This document shows, piece by piece, positions 43,646-52,395 of a DNA stretch of 64,000 nucleotides. The translations under genes and the position numbers were made by a program. The first letter of the stretch is position 1. Each line of letters begins with the position of its first letter. The notes beneath the pieces were generated by a model. The model did not search any database, was not told the DNA's origin, and saw only the letters and a program-made list of their open reading frames with translations. This stretch comes from Parahaliea mediterranea (GTDB lineage: Bacteria > Pseudomonadota > Gammaproteobacteria > Pseudomonadales > Halieaceae), in contig NZ_QEWO01000002.1 in assembly GCF_003402235.1 (NCBI RefSeq), positions 558,001-622,000 on the forward strand. The letters are read 5' to 3'.

Positions 43646-43700
43646 ATACTGTACTGTTACAGTATTCAAATACAGGCTAGCAGACTGTATTTTTACAGTC
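43646..43700 (-). promoter_or_regulatory. Two ACTGTA palindromes, RES-Xre operator
   Basis: Upstream of the antitoxin start are two perfect inverted repeats: ATACTGT/ACAGTAT with a 6-base centre (43646-43652 and 43659-43665), and GACTGTA/TACAGTC around TTTT (43683-43689 and 43694-43700). The shared ACTGT/ACAGT half-sites and the position fit autorepression by the Xre antitoxin, alone or with the toxin. Confidence 0.7.
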
Positions 43701-43707
43701 AACTGTA

Positions 43708-44439
43708 TCAGAGGTACTTTTTGAAGGTGCTGGCGGTGATGGTGACCGCGAAGGCAAACGCCAGTGAGAATGGCAGGATGATCCAGGAGGGGTGCAAGCT
43801 ACAGGGCAAGGCCAGGTACACAACCCAAGCCATGATCATCAGCGGTATGGCGGCTTTCTTGGCGTAGTGGTAGACAAAGGAGCTTTCCCTGCCCCCGCCC
43901 CAACGCCGCAGATCCCGCCGCACCAGCCCATCCACCAGCGCCACGACGGTGAACAACCCGAACACCGGCGTCGCCAGCGCCAGGATAGCCAGTCGCACGG
44001 CGAAGACCTGCGTGATCTGCATGGCGGCCAGAACGAACTCAGACACCGGTCGGTAGAGGCTGTGCAGCAGCGGCCGCAGACCGATTTCCTCAGCAGCCGG
44101 TACCGGCGTGATCCAACGGATCAGATCTACCACCCCCGTCCACTCAAAGGCCACCCGGTAGATCCCCTCCGAGAGCCGACTGGCGAAGGCCATCGGCTCG
44201 GCGGTGATCCAACTCTGCTGAAAGTCGGTACCCAGGAACTCTAATTCCGCCACTAGCATCTGACGGCTGTGGCCGAGGCCCTGCCCCTCCCACCAGAACA
44301 CCATCCCGACCCACTCCACCAGAATGGAGAAGAGCAGGGAGAGAAACAGCCACTTGAGGCACTGGGCAAGCCCCGTCAGCAGCCGGGACAGCGTACCGGG
44401 TGCTGCCACCGCTCGCCGGGGATCACGGGGCTCGGCCAT
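43708..44439 (-). CDS. ICE membrane protein, TIGR03747 (PFL_4697)
   Basis: Start at ATG 44439, nine bases after the TraD stop; 243 residues. Four membrane segments are visible (LKWLFLSLLFSILVEWVGMV, FAVRLAILALATPVFGLFTV, AAIPLMIMAWVVYLAL, IILPFSLAFAFAVTI), with a loop containing VRRDLRRWGGGRESSFVYH. This RRDLRRxxGGRESSFVYHxAK stretch is characteristic of the family. It is coupled to TraD and probably assists the coupling protein in the inner membrane. Confidence 0.9.
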   Translation of the reverse strand: MAEPRDPRRAVAAPGTLSRLLTGLAQCLKWLFLSLLFSILVEWVGMVFWWEGQGLGHSRQMLVAELEFLGTDFQQSWITAEPMAFASRLSEGIYRVAFEWTGVVDLIRWITPVPAAEEIGLRPLLHSLYRPVSEFVLAAMQITQVFAVRLAILALATPVFGLFTVVALVDGLVRRDLRRWGGGRESSFVYHYAKKAAIPLMIMAWVVYLALPCSLHPSWIILPFSLAFAFAVTITASTFKKYL

Positions 44440-44447
44440 GCTCAGGT

Positions 44448-46583
44448 TTACTCCACGGCGCCTGAAGTAGGGATTGCGGGCTCGGAGACGGCATGCCACC
44501 AGCGATCGGTCACGCGGTACCAGTGATCGTTGGTGACATAGCTGCGGCGCATGGCTTGGGCTATTGCCTCAAAGTCACCCGGCATGACCCCATCATCGCG
44601 GTCATCCGGCAGCGGAATGCGGATTTTCCAGAGCTGGCCCCCTTCCAGCAGGGCGAACGCCTGCCCCTTGGGAAGCGTAACCATATCGGCAGCGGTCAAC
44701 ATCGGCACCTCGGAGACACTGATCCGGTCCTCGTTACGGGATTTGAAATCGACCCCGGAGCCGGGGTCCGAGGAGTCATCCACGCCGGACACACTCATCA
44801 GGCTGAAGACTTCTACCCGCGGCAATTGATCGGTCAACATCGCCGCTGTGTCCAGTTCTTTCACCCGCAGCATCAGCAGGGTATTGAAGTTACCCGCCAC
44901 CTGTCCGGCTTTCGCCCGATTGCCCAGGCGCGCCTCGACGTCGGACCAGGTCTGGGTGTAGGCCGTCACCTGAAACCCCGCCCCGCCCGCCTTGTTCAAC
45001 AGCGGCACGAACTCATCGCCAATCAGTTCGTTGAACTCATCGGCGTGCAGGGAAATCGTCGGTGTCGAGGGTCGCCTGGCGGTCGTCGTGGATACCGACC
45101 CGCTATCATCGTGCCGGACGGGATCTACACCATGCTTGTAGATCTGGCCAGCCACCGACACCAGGTCCGCAAACATGGAGTTGCCGACGGCGCTGGCCAC
45201 GGTGGTATCGGTGAGCGCGTCGAGCCCCACATAGACAATGCCTTTGCGGCGCACCACGTCCATCCACTCGAAGATGGGCCGCGAGTCCCGCTCATCCTGA
45301 TAGTTTGGTGAGATCAGCCCGGCGATGGTCCCGGTGGTCAGCTTTTCCATCAGGGGACCGACCGAACTGACGATCTTGTCGAAATACGTCTTGTCGTATT
45401 TGAACGCGGAAATCAGCCCATCCAAGACGGGATCGTAGATGGCCTTCTCCTGCAGCAACCGCATGCAGGCAATCGCTTCCATAGAGCGGCCGCGCAGGGC
45501 ATTGGGCAGATTGCGCTCCTTGATATCCGCGGCACGCTCTTCTACCAGTGATCCCCAGTCTTCGATGCCGGCAACCTCCGCGCAGTGGCCCGCGTATTCC
45601 ACAAACAGCGGCTCGATATCGTTAATGTAGCGCCGCACCTGCTGATAATCCGGCCGGCGCTTCAGGGCCACCAGCGCGCGTGCGATGATATTGACGAAAC
45701 GCCAGGCAAACTCCTTGAAGGCCGCCGAATTCCCCTCATTAGGTAATTGATTGGCAATACGGGTCGCCACTTCGGTGATCCGGGAGAAATTCCCAATGGC
45801 GTTGTAACGCGCCGAAAGTTCGGGAAAGCCCAAATGGAACAGGTAAAACTCGTCCAGCCGGCCGGCGCGCTTGGCCTCCGCGTAGATGCGACGCAACAGG
45901 TCGGCATCCCCTTTGGGGTCGAAGACGATGACGACGTCGCCTCGGCGGATGTCCTGCGTGATCAGCAGTTCGGCCAGACGGGTTTTGCCCACCCGGGTCG
46001 TACCCAACACCAGGGTGTGCCCTACCCGTTCACCGAGGTCCATCCACACAGACTGCTCGTGGGGCTCCACCGCATGCAGGGCGGGCTTGCCGCCAACCGC
46101 CGGCAGCGGTGCCAGCGGATTCCAACGGCTGCGACTGCGCAAGGCCCTGGCCAGCAAAGCCAGCCCCGGGATGGATTCCCACGCCACCTCATTTTGGCGT
46201 GCCCAGAGATAGAGCCTGCCGGGCTGTACGAAACGCTGCACTTCCGGCTTCAGCGTATCGCGCAGGCGCTGTGTATGCTGCTGGGACCAGCGAAACCCCC
46301 GCCCCAGAAACAGCTTGTGACGACTGACCGGTATCTGTTCTGCGCGCAATTGGTACAGTGGTAGACACCGCATGTGGCGCTGATAACGCAGTACGCGCCA
46401 GGCCTGCCCCCCACGCAACAATCCGAAAGCGAAGAAGGTTAGCCCGGTGGCTGTGGCAATCCCCGGCGGCATCATCAAGGCGCCAGGCGCCAACCAGGCC
46501 AATGTGCCTGCGGCAAACGCCGTGCACGTCGACCACAATTCCACAGGCGGTCGCAGCAGCGCCTCCATGGGGTGCGCGCTCAT
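44448..46583 (-). CDS. traD: TraD-type conjugative coupling protein (TIGR03743, SXT/TOL subfamily)
   Basis: A 711-residue VirD4-like ATPase that delivers the DNA-relaxase complex to the channel. Two N-terminal membrane segments (about 17-60) are followed by Walker A LVLGTTRVGKTRLAEL (near 191) and Walker B VVIVFDPKGDADL, then the conserved ISLHADEFNELIGDEFV. The start at 46583 overlaps the TIGR03765 stop by 4 bases. A relaxase gene, its usual partner, is not recognised in the window. Confidence 0.95.
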   Translation of the reverse strand: MSAHPMEALLRPPVELWSTCTAFAAGTLAWLAPGALMMPPGIATATGLTFFAFGLLRGGQAWRVLRYQRHMRCLPLYQLRAEQIPVSRHKLFLGRGFRWSQQHTQRLRDTLKPEVQRFVQPGRLYLWARQNEVAWESIPGLALLARALRSRSRWNPLAPLPAVGGKPALHAVEPHEQSVWMDLGERVGHTLVLGTTRVGKTRLAELLITQDIRRGDVVIVFDPKGDADLLRRIYAEAKRAGRLDEFYLFHLGFPELSARYNAIGNFSRITEVATRIANQLPNEGNSAAFKEFAWRFVNIIARALVALKRRPDYQQVRRYINDIEPLFVEYAGHCAEVAGIEDWGSLVEERAADIKERNLPNALRGRSMEAIACMRLLQEKAIYDPVLDGLISAFKYDKTYFDKIVSSVGPLMEKLTTGTIAGLISPNYQDERDSRPIFEWMDVVRRKGIVYVGLDALTDTTVASAVGNSMFADLVSVAGQIYKHGVDPVRHDDSGSVSTTTARRPSTPTISLHADEFNELIGDEFVPLLNKAGGAGFQVTAYTQTWSDVEARLGNRAKAGQVAGNFNTLLMLRVKELDTAAMLTDQLPRVEVFSLMSVSGVDDSSDPGSGVDFKSRNEDRISVSEVPMLTAADMVTLPKGQAFALLEGGQLWKIRIPLPDDRDDGVMPGDFEAIAQAMRRSYVTNDHWYRVTDRWWHAVSEPAIPTSGAVE

Positions 46584-47161
46584 TGCTGAAGGCCTTCGCG
46601 GGTAATCAGGATCGGGTAGCGATCAATCCCCAGCGCTCTCGCCAGATCATCACCGGCACCCAAGGTCATGGGTACGCCCTGTGCTGCCGCTACCGCGCTG
46701 CGGACATCCTCGGCCGTGTCGGCCTGCACCAGCATGCCGACAGCGCCCAGAGATTGAAGCGTGTTCCGATGATGCGCCAGCCATCGCAGGGACACCTCAT
46801 CAGATCCCACCAGAAAAAAAGGGCGGGGATTGCCCTGCGCCAAACGCGCCAGCACCGAGGGCGCTAACTGACGACCCGCGATATCGCCGACCTGAAGTCC
46901 GGGCGACTGCACCGGCAGTAGAGTGCTGAGGTCTGCGGGTCCCAATGTGGATGCAGGCGCCAGGTTCTGGTTCTTTGGGCTTGCAGCGTCGGCTGCTGGC
47001 GGTTGGTTTGGGAACAGTGGTCTCAACAATGGCGCCAGCGGCCGCGTCTGGCGGCTGTCATAGATCACGGTCAGCTCAGCCAGTACCGTTGGAGCCAGCG
47101 TCAGGGACGCGAGTATCCCAAGCACAAGGTGCGGTCGAACCGGTTGCTTACGGGGCGCCAT
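46580..47161 (-). CDS. ICE protein, TIGR03765 (PFL_4695)
   Basis: About 193 residues from ATG 47161; an in-frame ATG at 47182 is also possible. It has a signal peptide (PHLVLGILASLTLAPTVLA) and a C-terminal thioredoxin-like stretch (FFLVGSDEVSLRWLAHHR, then LGIDRYPILITREGL). The DRYPILI motif parallels the DRYPAIVF motif of TIGR03757. It is periplasmic, of TraW-like type by position, and overlaps the transglycosylase gene end. Confidence 0.87.
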   Translation of the reverse strand: MAPRKQPVRPHLVLGILASLTLAPTVLAELTVIYDSRQTRPLAPLLRPLFPNQPPAADAASPKNQNLAPASTLGPADLSTLLPVQSPGLQVGDIAGRQLAPSVLARLAQGNPRPFFLVGSDEVSLRWLAHHRNTLQSLGAVGMLVQADTAEDVRSAVAAAQGVPMTLGAGDDLARALGIDRYPILITREGLQQ

Positions 47162-47723
47162 CAACCACCCCTTGCGGTTCATCGGTCAGTCGTAACCAGT
47201 GCGCCTGGACCCGCTGGCTGTAGCGCTCTGCGCGATGGGCATTGTTCGGGGCGTGATAACAACCGGCGCTGGGCAGCCAGTGTTCGTGCGCTGCCAGACA
47301 ATCGCGCAGCAGCGCCGCGGCGACCCGCAGGTTGTGGTAGGGATCCAGCGCGGCCCAGCCCGAGCCCAGGACACTCTGGTGGTAGCGCCAACTGATCTGC
47401 ATCAGGCCAATATCGACGGACGTCTCTGGACTGGCGAGAGCAGGTTGCAAGGCTTGCGAGGCTGCCTGACGTGTCGGGTAGTAACGTCCCTTGCCGTTGA
47501 TATTGAGCGTCCAGGGCCAGGGCCTGAACGCGCCACCGCTGAATGCGCTTTGCCCACTCTCCGCCAGGGCCACGGCATACAGCAGCTTCGATGGCACTCC
47601 GGCTTCTTGCGCCACCTGCCGATACCCCACCGGCACCGACTGTGACTCGGCAGTCGCCGAACACGCGATCAATCCCAGAACGCAGACTACGGGCGACGGG
47701 ATGACCAGCATCGCCCCCATCAA
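47148..47723 (-). CDS. Lytic transglycosylase (SLT domain)
   Basis: A 191-residue exported protein: signal peptide through ACSATA, then an SLT domain with the catalytic Glu in LYAVALAESG and the downstream motifs DIGLMQISWRYH and DPYHNLRVAAALLRD. Such enzymes open the cell wall for assembly of the transfer apparatus. The start overlaps the TIGR03759 stop by 4 bases. Confidence 0.92.
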   Translation of the reverse strand: MMGAMLVIPSPVVCVLGLIACSATAESQSVPVGYRQVAQEAGVPSKLLYAVALAESGQSAFSGGAFRPWPWTLNINGKGRYYPTRQAASQALQPALASPETSVDIGLMQISWRYHQSVLGSGWAALDPYHNLRVAAALLRDCLAAHEHWLPSAGCYHAPNNAHRAERYSQRVQAHWLRLTDEPQGVVDGAP

Positions 47724-48550
47724 AAATGCAGCGCCGGCAAGGGCGCCAACTGCCCTTCCCGACGTACCACCAGTACCGGTAGCTGCTGCCCCTGTTGGCC
47801 CGTGTACGCAGTCACTTCGCCCAACGCGCCGGCGTCGATGTTCAGGGTCATTTTTTGCTCACTGACCCAGAGGGGATCGATCTGTTTCGAGGCCGCCCAC
47901 TTGCGTATGTCATCTTCATCCCCGTCAGCGACATCGACCAGATACACATCGATACCGGCGAACTGCGTGATCTGGCTGACCAGGCGTTCCAGCACCGCAT
48001 CACAGGTCGGACAGTGGGTATCCGCAAAGAACAGCACCCGATCGTCCGGGCGCCAGGCCCACTTTGCCGGCTCGACCTGATTCACCCTGACAGCAGCGAG
48101 GGCGTGAGAATCGATGAGCAAGCCGCCGGCGAACAGGCGCTGTTGGGCGTCGTCGTAAGCCCGCTGGAATGCCAGTATGCGTTCGGCATCATCACGCATC
48201 ATGACTGCCCATTGCTCGGCGTAGCGCCGCCGCTCATCGTCATTGCGTGCATGAATACCCAGCACTTCGATGGGCGACAGCGTGGCGGGGCTCACGCTGC
48301 CCCGTATGCCTTGCATCAGAGACTGGTAGCGTTGCCACTCGGATGCGTCCAGCCCCCAGAGCTCGGCCCGCAAGGTCTTGGAATCGACCCGTTTCGTCGC
48401 CGACGTCTCAACGGACTGTTCGATCGATGATTTAAACGCAGCTGGATCGCGGGCTTGGCCCATGACTGGTATGGCGACGCAAAGACTGACTGCCAATGCG
48501 GCTCCGAACAGCCTCCGACAACACCTGGCGCAACGGCCGTTAACGATCAT
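47720..48550 (-). CDS. ICE protein, TIGR03759 (PFL_4693), thioredoxin-like
   Basis: Start at ATG 48550 (MIVNGRCARCCRRLFG), 11 bases inside the end of the preceding gene; the longer frame lacks a site. The 276-residue exported protein has a thioredoxin fold region with a CPTC pair (LFFADTHCPTCDAVLERLV). Family members precede the transglycosylase in this gene order, and a role in disulphide handling of periplasmic Tra proteins is inferred from CPTC. Confidence 0.87.
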   Translation of the reverse strand: MIVNGRCARCCRRLFGAALAVSLCVAIPVMGQARDPAAFKSSIEQSVETSATKRVDSKTLRAELWGLDASEWQRYQSLMQGIRGSVSPATLSPIEVLGIHARNDDERRRYAEQWAVMMRDDAERILAFQRAYDDAQQRLFAGGLLIDSHALAAVRVNQVEPAKWAWRPDDRVLFFADTHCPTCDAVLERLVSQITQFAGIDVYLVDVADGDEDDIRKWAASKQIDPLWVSEQKMTLNIDAGALGEVTAYTGQQGQQLPVLVVRREGQLAPLPALHF

Positions 48551-48779
48551 TACGGTTGACCTCTTGTTTGACTGTCCCGGAGAGGTCACGTTGGCTAATG
48601 CGGGCCCGCGTAGGGTCACACACGGGCACAGCGAAGCCCCTTCCTGGAGCCGGTGCATATTCTGGGGATGGAGGACCGGCTGACTGGGCGGCAATGTCCG
48701 CTTGATGCTCAGCGGGTTTGTCCCCGGCCCCCGCCACCAGGGCCGCTACCAGAACAACGGCGAAGATAAAGACGTCCAT
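48540..48779 (-). CDS. Small membrane protein of the conjugation module
   Basis: A 79-residue protein with one N-terminal hydrophobic segment (VFIFAVVLVAALVAGAG) and a Pro/Ala-rich tail. Its ATG overlaps the PilL-like stop (TAATG) and its end overlaps TIGR03759 by 11 bases, so it is translationally coupled. No family is recognised. Confidence 0.7.
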   Translation of the reverse strand: MDVFIFAVVLVAALVAGAGDKPAEHQADIAAQSAGPPSPEYAPAPGRGFAVPVCDPTRARISQRDLSGTVKQEVNRNDR

Positions 48780-49273
48780 TACCGCACCTCTCCCATAGCA
48801 GCTGAATCAGGTGTTCCCGCACAGCGCTCGAAGGCCAGCAGGCGGTGAACCGGATCCTGAACCAGATGAAACGCGGGACCGACGATCAGCCCGATCACGG
48901 TTTGAAGGGGCATGGGTTCGAACCGGCGATGAACAGCCGGCAGCGGCAGCTCGAGCAGGGCCTTCACCTCGTCCGGCATGACAGAGACCGCCGCCAGGCG
49001 ATACCCGGAATCACGCAACAACCAGTGCAAGGCCTCCCCGACTGTCTGTACGTCGACAGGAATGTCGATTGCGCTGGTCACGGCCAACAGATCCCACTGA
49101 CCCTCTTTCGGCCCTGCGGCGAGAACGCTGTAGCGGCCAACCTGCGTCAATGCGCCAAGATCCCTCTCGGGCGGCGCTGCGGCCAAGGCCATACCGCTTG
49201 CGGCGGTAAGGCTAAAGCAGCGCAGCAGGCTCGGAAGGATGCGCGGTAGGCGTTGGTGTCTGGCGGAGAACAT
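48779..49273 (-). CDS. pilL: PilL-like N-terminal domain protein (TIGR03748)
   Basis: A 164-residue exported protein with signal peptide SLLRCFSLTAASGMALAA, then VGRYSVLAAGPKEGQWDLLA and the domain VQTVGEALHWLLRDSGYRLA through LPLPAVHRRFEPMPLQTVIG. This short PilL form is standard in PFGI-1/SPI-7-type elements. No other pil genes (type IV pilus) are present here, so it probably serves the T4SS. About 117 bases without a gene separate it from the recombinase upstream. Confidence 0.88.
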   Translation of the reverse strand: MFSARHQRLPRILPSLLRCFSLTAASGMALAAAPPERDLGALTQVGRYSVLAAGPKEGQWDLLAVTSAIDIPVDVQTVGEALHWLLRDSGYRLAAVSVMPDEVKALLELPLPAVHRRFEPMPLQTVIGLIVGPAFHLVQDPVHRLLAFERCAGTPDSAAMGEVR

Positions 49274-49390
49274 GTGCAGGCCTCGGGTATCATGATGGGC
49301 TTCATGATCACCACGCCACTGACGGACGTGAATCGCTTATCCAGGCAATACCTGTTGCGCTTGTTCGATGTGGCGCCTCGAGACCGGTAA

Positions 49391-50257
49391 CTAGCGGCCC
49401 AAATACACCGCGCTGATCTGCTCGCGAACGTGGCCCAGCTCGCGACTGATGGTGAGGCGCGCCTGGTAATCCTGTTTACGCTGATCGACGGTTAGCTGGT
49501 TTGCTGTCGGTCCTCCCGCCGCCGGACACGTCCACCCGGTCAGGCGCTGGTACCGTGCCTGGGCGTACGCGTGGCGCAGCCCATGAAGCTTGGACAAGCC
49601 CGCGTGCGTGGTGTGACGTTCGTAGGTTCGCAGCTGCTGAATGTAGTTTTTTTGTGCTGGAATCAGGGAGCCGCTACCCGCCAATCGGCGTGCGCGCGTC
49701 AGTACATCGCGCTGCTCCTGGGTGAGCATGGGTATCACCCGCGCTTTGCCCCCTTTGGTCCAGGAGGCCTTCAAGCGAATATGATCGTCCTGATCCGCAT
49801 AGGCGGGCACAAACTTGATCGCTTCCTCTCGGCGCAATCCGAACGCCCGCTGTAATTCCAGGCTCATGCGCACATGATCATCCGACACAGCGGACAGCGC
49901 CTTGTCATCAACCGCGACTGCCTTCGACGTGTTGCTGACGAATTGTCGATCGGGAATGCCGTAAAAGTCGTTGGACCGCGCGACGACATTGCGCCGATCC
50001 ACCTTGGCGGCCCACCAGCGCAAGCAGTTCATGCGATTCTTGATGGTACCGGCCGCCATCCCCTCGCTGAGCCAGCGCTTCACCAGAGCATCCACGTGCT
50101 TGGGCTTGAGCGAGTGTGTTGTCATACGCCGATAGCCCATCTCCTGCAATTGATTGGCGATCTGGTTGAGCATCCGCGCCCGGTTTGCCTGGGTACTGTA
50201 GCTCCCATCCCGGTTGCGCTGACACAGCTGTTTCAATTGGTAGTTCAGGTCTCGCAT
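49391..50257 (-). CDS. Internal tyrosine recombinase (integrase domain-containing protein)
   Basis: 288 residues from ATG 50257 (MRDLNYQLKQLCQRNRDGS); a further in-frame start at 50347 is possible. The N-terminal phage_integr_N-type domain is followed by a catalytic domain with Arg in AFGLRREEA, Lys in SWTKGGKAR, HGLRHAYAQAR (HxxR), the third-box His in ELGHVREQ and the nucleophile Tyr in AVYLGR, so all tyrosine-recombinase residues are present. It is distinct from the P4-type integrase at 60.3 kb. Such genes sit at this locus in related ICEs; their substrate is unknown to me. Confidence 0.88.
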   Translation of the reverse strand: MRDLNYQLKQLCQRNRDGSYSTQANRARMLNQIANQLQEMGYRRMTTHSLKPKHVDALVKRWLSEGMAAGTIKNRMNCLRWWAAKVDRRNVVARSNDFYGIPDRQFVSNTSKAVAVDDKALSAVSDDHVRMSLELQRAFGLRREEAIKFVPAYADQDDHIRLKASWTKGGKARVIPMLTQEQRDVLTRARRLAGSGSLIPAQKNYIQQLRTYERHTTHAGLSKLHGLRHAYAQARYQRLTGWTCPAAGGPTANQLTVDQRKQDYQARLTISRELGHVREQISAVYLGR

Positions 50258-51258
50258 CGTGTACGTTCCAGTCTGGTAAGTGTTTGTGACCAACCAGTAG
50301 GCACGTAGCCTGACCGGGTCCACCGAAGCGGAGGGGCCAAGGGACACTACTCCCGTTCGACCTGATAAGCCTGGTCGCAGGCAACCTGGCGGCTCTTCTG
50401 TCGAAGATGGTGCCAGGTGAACCAGTGGCTCGAAGAGCCAGCGTTGATGGTGATTACTTCACCTCCTGTTGAATGTCCGGAACCATCGGTCCGTGGGTTG
50501 AATGAAGCCGACTGTGTGACGGCGTATGGAAGGTCGACTGCTTGCCAGCCGGGTTAGACGCAGCGATTGCTGCACTGAAGTGGGGGATAACCCCCAGCGT
50601 CGAAAGGACCTTTGAAAAAGGATAAAACTAAAGCTCCTGTTTAAAGCGACGGGCGTTTAGCCCACCTGCGGTGAATTGAATCCGTCGATGCGACGGCGCG
50701 TTGAGTGTCGGCTGTTTGCCAGCCGGGATTGCACTGGCGGCTGCCAGCGTAAAGAAAGGAGGAACCTCCTGGTATTGAAGACGAGCTGCAGCGGATGCTG
50801 TGCGCCAGTAAAGCTCTGCTGGCGCGACTGCCGTTTGTGCCAGTTTGGATGGCAAGGGCGACCCCCTCATCCACGTTACCGCCGTGGCCGCGTGTGAAGC
50901 GATTGGCAACGCTCAGTCGCAGTCTAACCAGACCGAACTCGCCTGGAACGCATCAATTCGGGCGCTATCCGCTGTCGTTTCGGGCTCCGCCGCCCTCGTC
51001 ACTACCCCGCTTCGCTCAGCAGTGACGAGGGCTTCGTGCGAGTCAATGCCCACGCCAGGTCTACGACCTGTCATGGCCATTGCGCAGCCAGAAATACTCA
51101 GGCCGCGGTGACACTGGAACCAGTGTCGAAGCGTCAGTTAGCAGCGGAGTCGTCTTTACGGGGAAAGCGGAATTGCCGGAACGGCGGGCAGGCAGGCAGG
51201 TTGGAGGTGCCACTTTATCCCAAGTGGCCAGGGCAAGGAGCCGAATTGCTCGGCGAGA
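50258..51258. other. About 1 kb non-coding, repeat- and hairpin-rich region
   Basis: No convincing gene is present; the short open frames lack starts with sites and known motifs. The region holds two related 36-base blocks, 50518-50553 and 50692-50727 (29 of 36 identical, ending TTGCCAGCCGGG), and a hairpin TGGGGG-ATAA-CCCCCA (50581-50596). It also holds a 12-base perfect inverted repeat, GCCCTCGTCACT/AGTGACGAGGGC (50992-51003, 51021-51032), and the palindrome GACACTGGAACCAGTGTC near 51109. GGGTTGAATGAA at 50495-50506 recurs in the leader of the next gene. Candidate roles are vestigial leaders of deleted genes, a structured RNA, or an origin of transfer or replication. Confidence 0.6.
50518..50727. 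repeat. Pair of related 36-base blocks
   Basis: Blocks at 50518-50553 and 50692-50727 are 29/36 identical in direct orientation. Both begin GACGGCG and end TTGCCAGCCGGG. The start GACGGCGTA recurs once more at 52932-52940 in the leader of the DUF3577 gene. They are seen directly; function unknown. Confidence 0.6.
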
Positions 51259-51684
51259 TTAATCTTCGTTTGGCAGCATGATCGTCACGACCGGTTCACC
51301 CGCATCGCCGGGACCCACCACCAGTTTCAGGCTGACCTCTTCCGCCTCCGTTGAATAGCCGTCTTTCGGTACCCGGTACAACGCGTAGGTCAGCCGATCG
51401 CCGGAGTCACTGGTTGCGTTGATCGCGTAGAACGCCATGAACAGCACATCCCACAACCGACCGGACTCGTCCTGGTAGACCTGCAAGCGGTTGTCCCGCT
51501 CCGTCCAGGCAACACAATCACACCAGGCAGCGTGACTGACGGCGACCGGCAACACGAATCCAGCCTCGCGCGCTGTCGGTGTGACATCGACCAACAGGCC
51601 ATCTTCGATGGCCTGCTGACGGCTGTAACTTGCAATGACAGGGCCAAACACATCGTGTAGTGACTCGAACTCTGCATCTTTCAT
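51259..51684 (-). CDS. DUF6573-like ICE protein
   Basis: 141 residues from ATG 51684, preceded by GGGAGAG. The sequence has the pattern DVFGPVIASYSRQQAIEDGLLVDVT, split as DVFGPVIASYSR and QAIEDGLLVDVT, then WCDCVAWTERDN and WDVLFMAFYAI. The AIEDGxLVDVT motif is typical of the DUF6573 family found on conjugative elements. The function is unknown. Its leader contains a hairpin (51714-51757). Confidence 0.85.
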   Translation of the reverse strand: MKDAEFESLHDVFGPVIASYSRQQAIEDGLLVDVTPTAREAGFVLPVAVSHAAWCDCVAWTERDNRLQVYQDESGRLWDVLFMAFYAINATSDSGDRLTYALYRVPKDGYSTEAEEVSLKLVVGPGDAGEPVVTIMLPNED

Positions 51685-51713
51685 GGGGACTCTCCCTGAA
51701 TTGTATAAAAAGG

Positions 51714-51757
51714 TCGGGGAGTACCGCCGCCCCACCGGGACGACTGTGACTCCCCGA
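51714..51757 (-). promoter_or_regulatory. Leader hairpin upstream of the DUF6573 gene
   Basis: TCGGGGAGT (51714-51722) pairs perfectly with ACTCCCCGA (51749-51757) around a 26-base GC-rich loop. It lies between the radC-like stop and the DUF6573 start and has no T-run, so it is not a typical terminator. It matches in position the hairpins before the next two genes upstream. Confidence 0.6.
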
Positions 51758-51776
51758 TGGGTTGAATGAATACCAG

Positions 51777-52292
51777 CTACAACAGGCCGCGCTCGGCGAA
51801 CGACAGCGACTCGCCAGCCGTGACGATGAAATGATCCAGCACCCGTATATCCACCAGTGCCAGAGCATCCTTCAGGCGACGAGTAATGGCCTCGTCGGCA
51901 TGACTGGGTTCAGCAACGCCACTGGGGTGATTGTGAAAAAACATCACCGCAGCGGCATTCAACGCCAGCGCTTGCTGTACCACCACGCGGGGGTACACCG
52001 CAGCGCCGTCGATCGTCCCCTGGAACAACTCGGCCGTTTCGATCACTCGATGCCGGTTGTCCAGAAACACACAACCAAAGACTTCGGCTTTCCGGTCCGC
52101 CAGCAGCATCCGCAAATAGTCACGGGTACGGCCAGGGGCGGGTAACTCGACGCCGGGTTGGTGCAGGTCCTGGAGTACGGCGAAGGCCAACTCCACGAGG
52201 GACTGACGTTCCGGGTCGTTGAGCGAAGCCAGCTTCAGCTTCGCGACACGGTTTTGAGGGTTCGCCTTGGCGGGCGATGATTTCGAAGCCAT
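51777..52292 (-). CDS. radC: RadC-like JAB-domain protein
   Basis: A 171-residue RadC/MPN-domain protein. The metal-binding motif is complete: Glu in RKAEVFGCVFLD, then FFHNHPSGVAEPSHAD (HxHxSx..D). It lacks most of the N-terminal helix-hairpin-helix domain of chromosomal RadC, as is usual for ICE-borne copies. The biochemical role is unsettled. It is preceded by an AAGGAGAC site and a 13-base perfect hairpin. Confidence 0.92.
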   Translation of the reverse strand: MASKSSPAKANPQNRVAKLKLASLNDPERQSLVELAFAVLQDLHQPGVELPAPGRTRDYLRMLLADRKAEVFGCVFLDNRHRVIETAELFQGTIDGAAVYPRVVVQQALALNAAAVMFFHNHPSGVAEPSHADEAITRRLKDALALVDIRVLDHFIVTAGESLSFAERGLL

Positions 52293-52324
52293 GACAGGTC
52301 TCCTTGAAAGTTGCGGGGAGACCG

Positions 52325-52354
52325 ATCCCGCGAGGAATGGGTTCCTCGCGGGAT
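52325..52354 (-). promoter_or_regulatory. Perfect 13-base leader hairpin upstream of radC-like gene
   Basis: ATCCCGCGAGGAA (52325-52337) and TTCCTCGCGGGAT (52342-52354) are exact inverse complements around a 4-base loop, TGGG. The hairpin is within the 103 bases between DUF3577 and the radC-like start. No T-run follows, so it is more likely an RNA-stabilising or regulatory structure than an intrinsic terminator. Confidence 0.7.
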
Positions 52355-52395
52355 TGCAAGATTGGCTACATCCGAAGAGGTAGCCAGAAGGTCGA

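Noticed and set aside
50628-51281. Several 60-95 residue frames in the gene-free region
   Set aside because: They occur on both strands, overlap each other, lack sites and motifs, and run through the repeats and hairpins.
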